Source: an uncultured Methylobacillus sp.
GTDB lineage: Bacteria > Pseudomonadota > Gammaproteobacteria > Burkholderiales > Methylophilaceae
Assembly (NCBI GenBank): GCA_946478865.1
Contig: CAMLDO010000025.1
Coordinates: 1 to 29,634 of the forward strand
Length of the DNA stretch: 29,634 nt
Direction: 5' to 3'
Both the position numbers and the translations under genes were made by a program. A model generated the notes under the pieces. The model was not told the origin of the DNA, ran no database searches, and saw only the letters and a program-made list of their open reading frames with translations. Positions 27,164 to 29,634 of the stretch are shown piece after piece; positions within the stretch are counted from its first letter, which is position 1; each line of letters opens with the position of its first letter.

Positions 27164-28019
27164 ATCCAAGGGTTTGGGGCGCGGCCTGGATGCGCTGCTG
27201 GGCGGAAGTCTGGAAAGCGTATCGTCCACGGATACCCTGCGTGTGCTTCGCGTAGAGCAGCTTCAGCCTGGGAAATATCAGCCGCGTACACACATGGATC
27301 ATGATTCGCTGGTACAGCTGGCGGACTCCATCCGTGCCCAGGGCATCATGCAGCCTATCCTCGTCCGCGAGATCGGGCCGGAACAGTTCGAGATCATCGC
27401 TGGCGAGCGCCGCTGGCGAGCCGCCCAGATGGCGGGTATGCATGAAGTGCAGGTGCTGGTGCGCGAGCTCGAAGACGAAACCGCGCTCGCAATGTCACTC
27501 ATCGAGAACATACAGCGCGAAAACCTTAATCCGCTTGAGGAAGCCAACGGAATCCAGCGTCTGCTGGACGAGTTCGGCCTTACGCATCAAGCCGCAGCCG
27601 AAGCGATCGGCCGTTCCCGTACCGCGGTGACCAATCTGTTACGGCTGCGTGCACTCGCTGCCAAAGTCCAGGATATGCTCATGGCAGGTCACATCGACAT
27701 GGGACATGCACGTGCCCTGCTCCCGCTGGACGGTGCGACACAAATCGCCGCGGCCGAGCAGATTGCTGCAAAGAAGCTGTCTGTGCGCGAAGCGGAGCGC
27801 CTGGTGCAACGACTGACCCAGCCGCGCAAAGAAACTGTGGCCCCGCGCGTCTCGCGCGACATTCTCAATCTGCAGGAAAGTCTTGCCGAGCAGCTGGGCG
27901 CTTCCGTGGCGATTCGCCAGGGAGCCAAGGGCAAAGGCAAGCTCACCATCGATTACAACAGTGCGGATGAACTGGAAGGCATCCTCAACCGCATGGGCAT
28001 CCGTTTCGAGCAGGTATAA
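27156..28019 (+). CDS. parB: Chromosome-partitioning protein ParB (Spo0J)
   Basis: This 287-residue CTP-dependent DNA clamp loads at parS. It begins MVKSKGLGRGLDALLG, the ParA-stimulating N-terminal peptide. The CTPase motifs GERR (83-86) and ENIQR (117-121) follow. A helix-turn-helix around 143-165 (HQAAAEAIGRSRTAVTN) recognises parS, and a C-terminal dimerisation domain ends in RMGIRFEQV. The frame is open 47 codons further upstream, but that part overlaps parA; ATG 27156 gives the conserved N-terminus. It is the last gene of the mnmG operon. A hairpin terminator lies 84 bases downstream. Confidence 0.98.
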   Translation: MVKSKGLGRGLDALLGGSLESVSSTDTLRVLRVEQLQPGKYQPRTHMDHDSLVQLADSIRAQGIMQPILVREIGPEQFEIIAGERRWRAAQMAGMHEVQVLVRELEDETALAMSLIENIQRENLNPLEEANGIQRLLDEFGLTHQAAAEAIGRSRTAVTNLLRLRALAAKVQDMLMAGHIDMGHARALLPLDGATQIAAAEQIAAKKLSVREAERLVQRLTQPRKETVAPRVSRDILNLQESLAEQLGASVAIRQGAKGKGKLTIDYNSADELEGILNRMGIRFEQV

Positions 28020-28044
28020 GTTGTAAGCGTAATGTAAGTTTTTC

Positions 28045-28073
28045 TTGACTTGGCAGTGCCAAAAACCGACAAT
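28045..28073 (+). promoter_or_regulatory. Candidate sigma-70 promoter of the atp operon
   Basis: TTGACT (28045-28050) and GACAAT (28068-28073) have the optimal 17-base spacing. They lie downstream of parB and upstream of atpI. Initiation near base 28080 would place the terminator-like hairpin at 28103-28127 inside the leader. Confidence 0.55.
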
Positions 28074-28102
28074 CGCGGGCTTTAGCTGTTAACGGTTTTT
28101 CG

Positions 28103-28127
28103 AAAAATGCTCTTGCGAGCATTTTTT
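28103..28127 (+). terminator. Rho-independent terminator (parB end or atp leader)
   Basis: A perfect 10-bp stem AAAAATGCTC/GAGCATTTTT (28103-28112 with 28117-28126) has a TTGC loop and six consecutive T residues (28122-28127). It is 84 bases after the parB stop and ends 3 bases before the first possible atpI start codon. It may end the parAB transcript, attenuate the atp operon, or both. Confidence 0.85.
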
Positions 28128-28129
28128 GC

Positions 28130-28522
28130 ATGAAACGCAGCTTGGGCGATGAAATGGTAAAACGAATCGGTCTCTGGCAGGTTGCTGCAATCCTGCTGGT
28201 CAGCCTTGCGGCGTATCTGCTTGCTGGCGTGCATGGCGCTCTTTCGGCTCTCGCGGGCGGCTTTGCCGTCTGGGTCGGTAGCCAGTTGGGAGCATGGAGC
28301 ATGCGTCGATCCAAAGCGATTTCGGGAAGCGCCGGCATGGCATTGCTGGTCTTGCTGAAAGCCGAAGGCATCAAGATAGTCGTCATCGCCCTCCTGCTGT
28401 TGCTGACGTTCAAGTTGTATGGATCGAATCTGGTGCCGGCGGCATTGATCGCCGGCCTTGCCGTGGCCGCGTTGCTCTCGGGCATCGGCATCATGCGCAT
28501 AAACGAACAAAGTAATGATTGA
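28130..28522 (+). CDS. atpI: ATP synthase subunit I (AtpI)
   Basis: The product is a 130-residue membrane protein with four hydrophobic segments: about 16-33, 37-52, 68-92 and 96-118. Its place at the head of an F1Fo operon, directly before atpB, and its four-helix pattern identify AtpI, which aids c-ring assembly. Two starts are possible. ATG 28130 lies directly against a terminator hairpin and has no clear ribosome site. ATG 28154 gives MVKRIGLWQ, closer to the usual short N-terminus of the family. Both leave the membrane part unchanged. The stop is 12 bases before atpB. Confidence 0.9.
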   Translation: MKRSLGDEMVKRIGLWQVAAILLVSLAAYLLAGVHGALSALAGGFAVWVGSQLGAWSMRRSKAISGSAGMALLVLLKAEGIKIVVIALLLLLTFKLYGSNLVPAALIAGLAVAALLSGIGIMRINEQSND

Positions 28523-28534
28523 GGTTTTTACGAA

Positions 28535-29338
28535 ATGGCAAGCGAACTGACACCGTCTAGCTACATTGAGCATCACCTGGGCTTTAACGCCAAGCCTGTA
28601 GGTGATGGCAGTTTCTGGGTCCTGCACATGGACACCCTCATCATGTCCGCCCTGCTGGGCGTGATCGTTTTTGGTTTCCTCTGGTGGGTCGTGCGCGGCG
28701 CCACCGCTGGTGTTCCCACCAAGCGTCAGGCGGCAGTCGAATTGCTCATGGAGTTCGTCGATAACCAGGTCAAGAGCATTTTTCATGGCAATCGCCATGC
28801 CTTTATCGCCCCCGCAGCACTGACCGTATTCGTCTGGGTGCTGTTCATGAACGCGATGGACTTCCTGCCTGTAGACATCATGGCCTGGATTTACGCAAGC
28901 GTATTCCATCAGCACCACTGGCGCAGCGTTCCGACTTCCGATGTCAACGCCACCTTCGCCCTCGCACTGTCCGTATGGCTGCTGATGATTTTCTTCAGCA
29001 TCAAGGTCAAGGGTATCGGCGGCTGGATTCATGAGCTGTTCTGTGCCCCTTTCGGCAGCAACCCGCTGGTGTGGCCGGCCAATTTCCTGTTCAACCTGAT
29101 CGAGTATGTGTCCAAGCCGCTGTCGCACTCCCTGCGTCTGTTCGGCAACATGTACGCCGGTGAAATCATCTTCCTGCTGCTCGGCATGTGGGCCGCGACC
29201 GGTCTCGCCGGCTCGATCTTCGGTGCATTGCTGGGCGCTGGCTGGGCTATCTTCCACATCCTGATCGTAGTGCTGCAGGCATTCATCTTCATGATGTTGA
29301 CGGTGGTGTACATCGCGATGGCCCACGAAAGCCACTAA
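28535..29338 (+). CDS. atpB: F1Fo ATP synthase subunit a
   Basis: The 267-residue membrane subunit forms the proton half-channels next to the c-ring. The essential arginine is Arg201, in [16 protein letters not shown], equivalent to E. coli Arg210. Hydrophobic helices lie near 30-55, 85-105, 140-160, 205-230 and 240-262, as expected. The start ATG 28535 is followed by [17 protein letters not shown], a typical betaproteobacterial beginning. It follows atpI by 12 bases and precedes atpE by 67 bases. In many bacteria atpB and atpE are separated by such a spacer, which gives atpE its own strong ribosome site. Confidence 0.98.
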   Translation: MASELTPSSYIEHHLGFNAKPVGDGSFWVLHMDTLIMSALLGVIVFGFLWWVVRGATAGVPTKRQAAVELLMEFVDNQVKSIFHGNRHAFIAPAALTVFVWVLFMNAMDFLPVDIMAWIYASVFHQHHWRSVPTSDVNATFALALSVWLLMIFFSIKVKGIGGWIHELFCAPFGSNPLVWPANFLFNLIEYVSKPLSHSLRLFGNMYAGEIIFLLLGMWAATGLAGSIFGALLGAGWAIFHILIVVLQAFIFMMLTVVYIAMAHESH

Positions 29339-29378
29339 CGATTTTGTTTTGAATTTGTTTGAAGTTTTGTTTGATTGA

Positions 29379-29634
<256 letters not shown>

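Overview
The window is the replication-origin region of a betaproteobacterial chromosome, with an accessory metal-efflux block on its left. Gene order and protein sequences fit a Nitrosomonadales/Gallionellaceae-like betaproteobacterium, but the exact lineage is inference. The evidence is the divergent pair gyrB-dnaN-dnaA and rpmH-rnpA-yidD-yidC-mnmE, followed by mnmG-rsmG-parA-parB-atpI-atpB-atpE, with GC-rich codon use throughout. The likely oriC is the AT-rich dnaA-dnaN gap (17145-17350). It holds one perfect DnaA box and several near matches. Two parS palindromes (16004-16019 and 23765-23780) flank it, and their cognate parAB genes lie at 26375-28019. Genes run outward from the origin on both arms, with replication, except the 27-3116 pump, a 64-codon gene (6324), a short unplaced ORF (13331) and the cytochrome locus at 22.7-23.6 kb.

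Layout. 1-3170: an HAE1-type RND pump, probably the end of an efflux operon, closed by a strong terminator. 3188-5941 (minus): alcohol dehydrogenase, triosephosphate isomerase and a dienelactone-hydrolase-like enzyme. 6009-6518: two small conserved-looking genes, one of them DUF3820. 6607-13290 (minus): a Cu(I)/Ag(I) efflux operon in the order Cys/His/Met-rich periplasmic protein, cusC, cusB (with a fused CusF domain), cusA, cusF. CusC-CusB and CusB-CusA overlap by ATGA. 13331-13492: a short unplaced ORF. 13602-18706 (minus): gyrB, dnaN, dnaA. 18928-22652 (plus): the rpmH operon. 22671-23604 (minus): an SHP-type (DUF1924) cytochrome c followed by a frameshifted b561-type cytochrome b pseudogene. 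23851-28019: mnmG, rsmG, parA, parB, tightly overlapped. 28130-end: start of the F1Fo ATP synthase operon, cut inside atpE.

How the parts work together. DnaA, the DnaN clamp and GyrB serve initiation and elongation at the adjacent oriC. ParA/ParB and the two parS sites segregate the origin. MnmE and MnmG jointly modify tRNA wobble uridines. RnpA, YidD and YidC serve tRNA processing and membrane-protein insertion. CusCBA would span the envelope, with CusF and the CusF-like domain of CusB delivering Cu(I). All three copper-path methionines of CusA are present, which argues for Cu/Ag rather than Zn/Co/Cd.

I did not find a clearly new multi-gene system. The points most worth a second look are: a terminator-like hairpin inside the start of rnpA together with a 17-codon ORF that stops in its stem; a perfect terminator hairpin between a sigma-70-like promoter and atpI; the decayed electron-donor partner of the SHP cytochrome; a second CusF domain fused to CusB; and a parS site pressed against the gyrB start codon.
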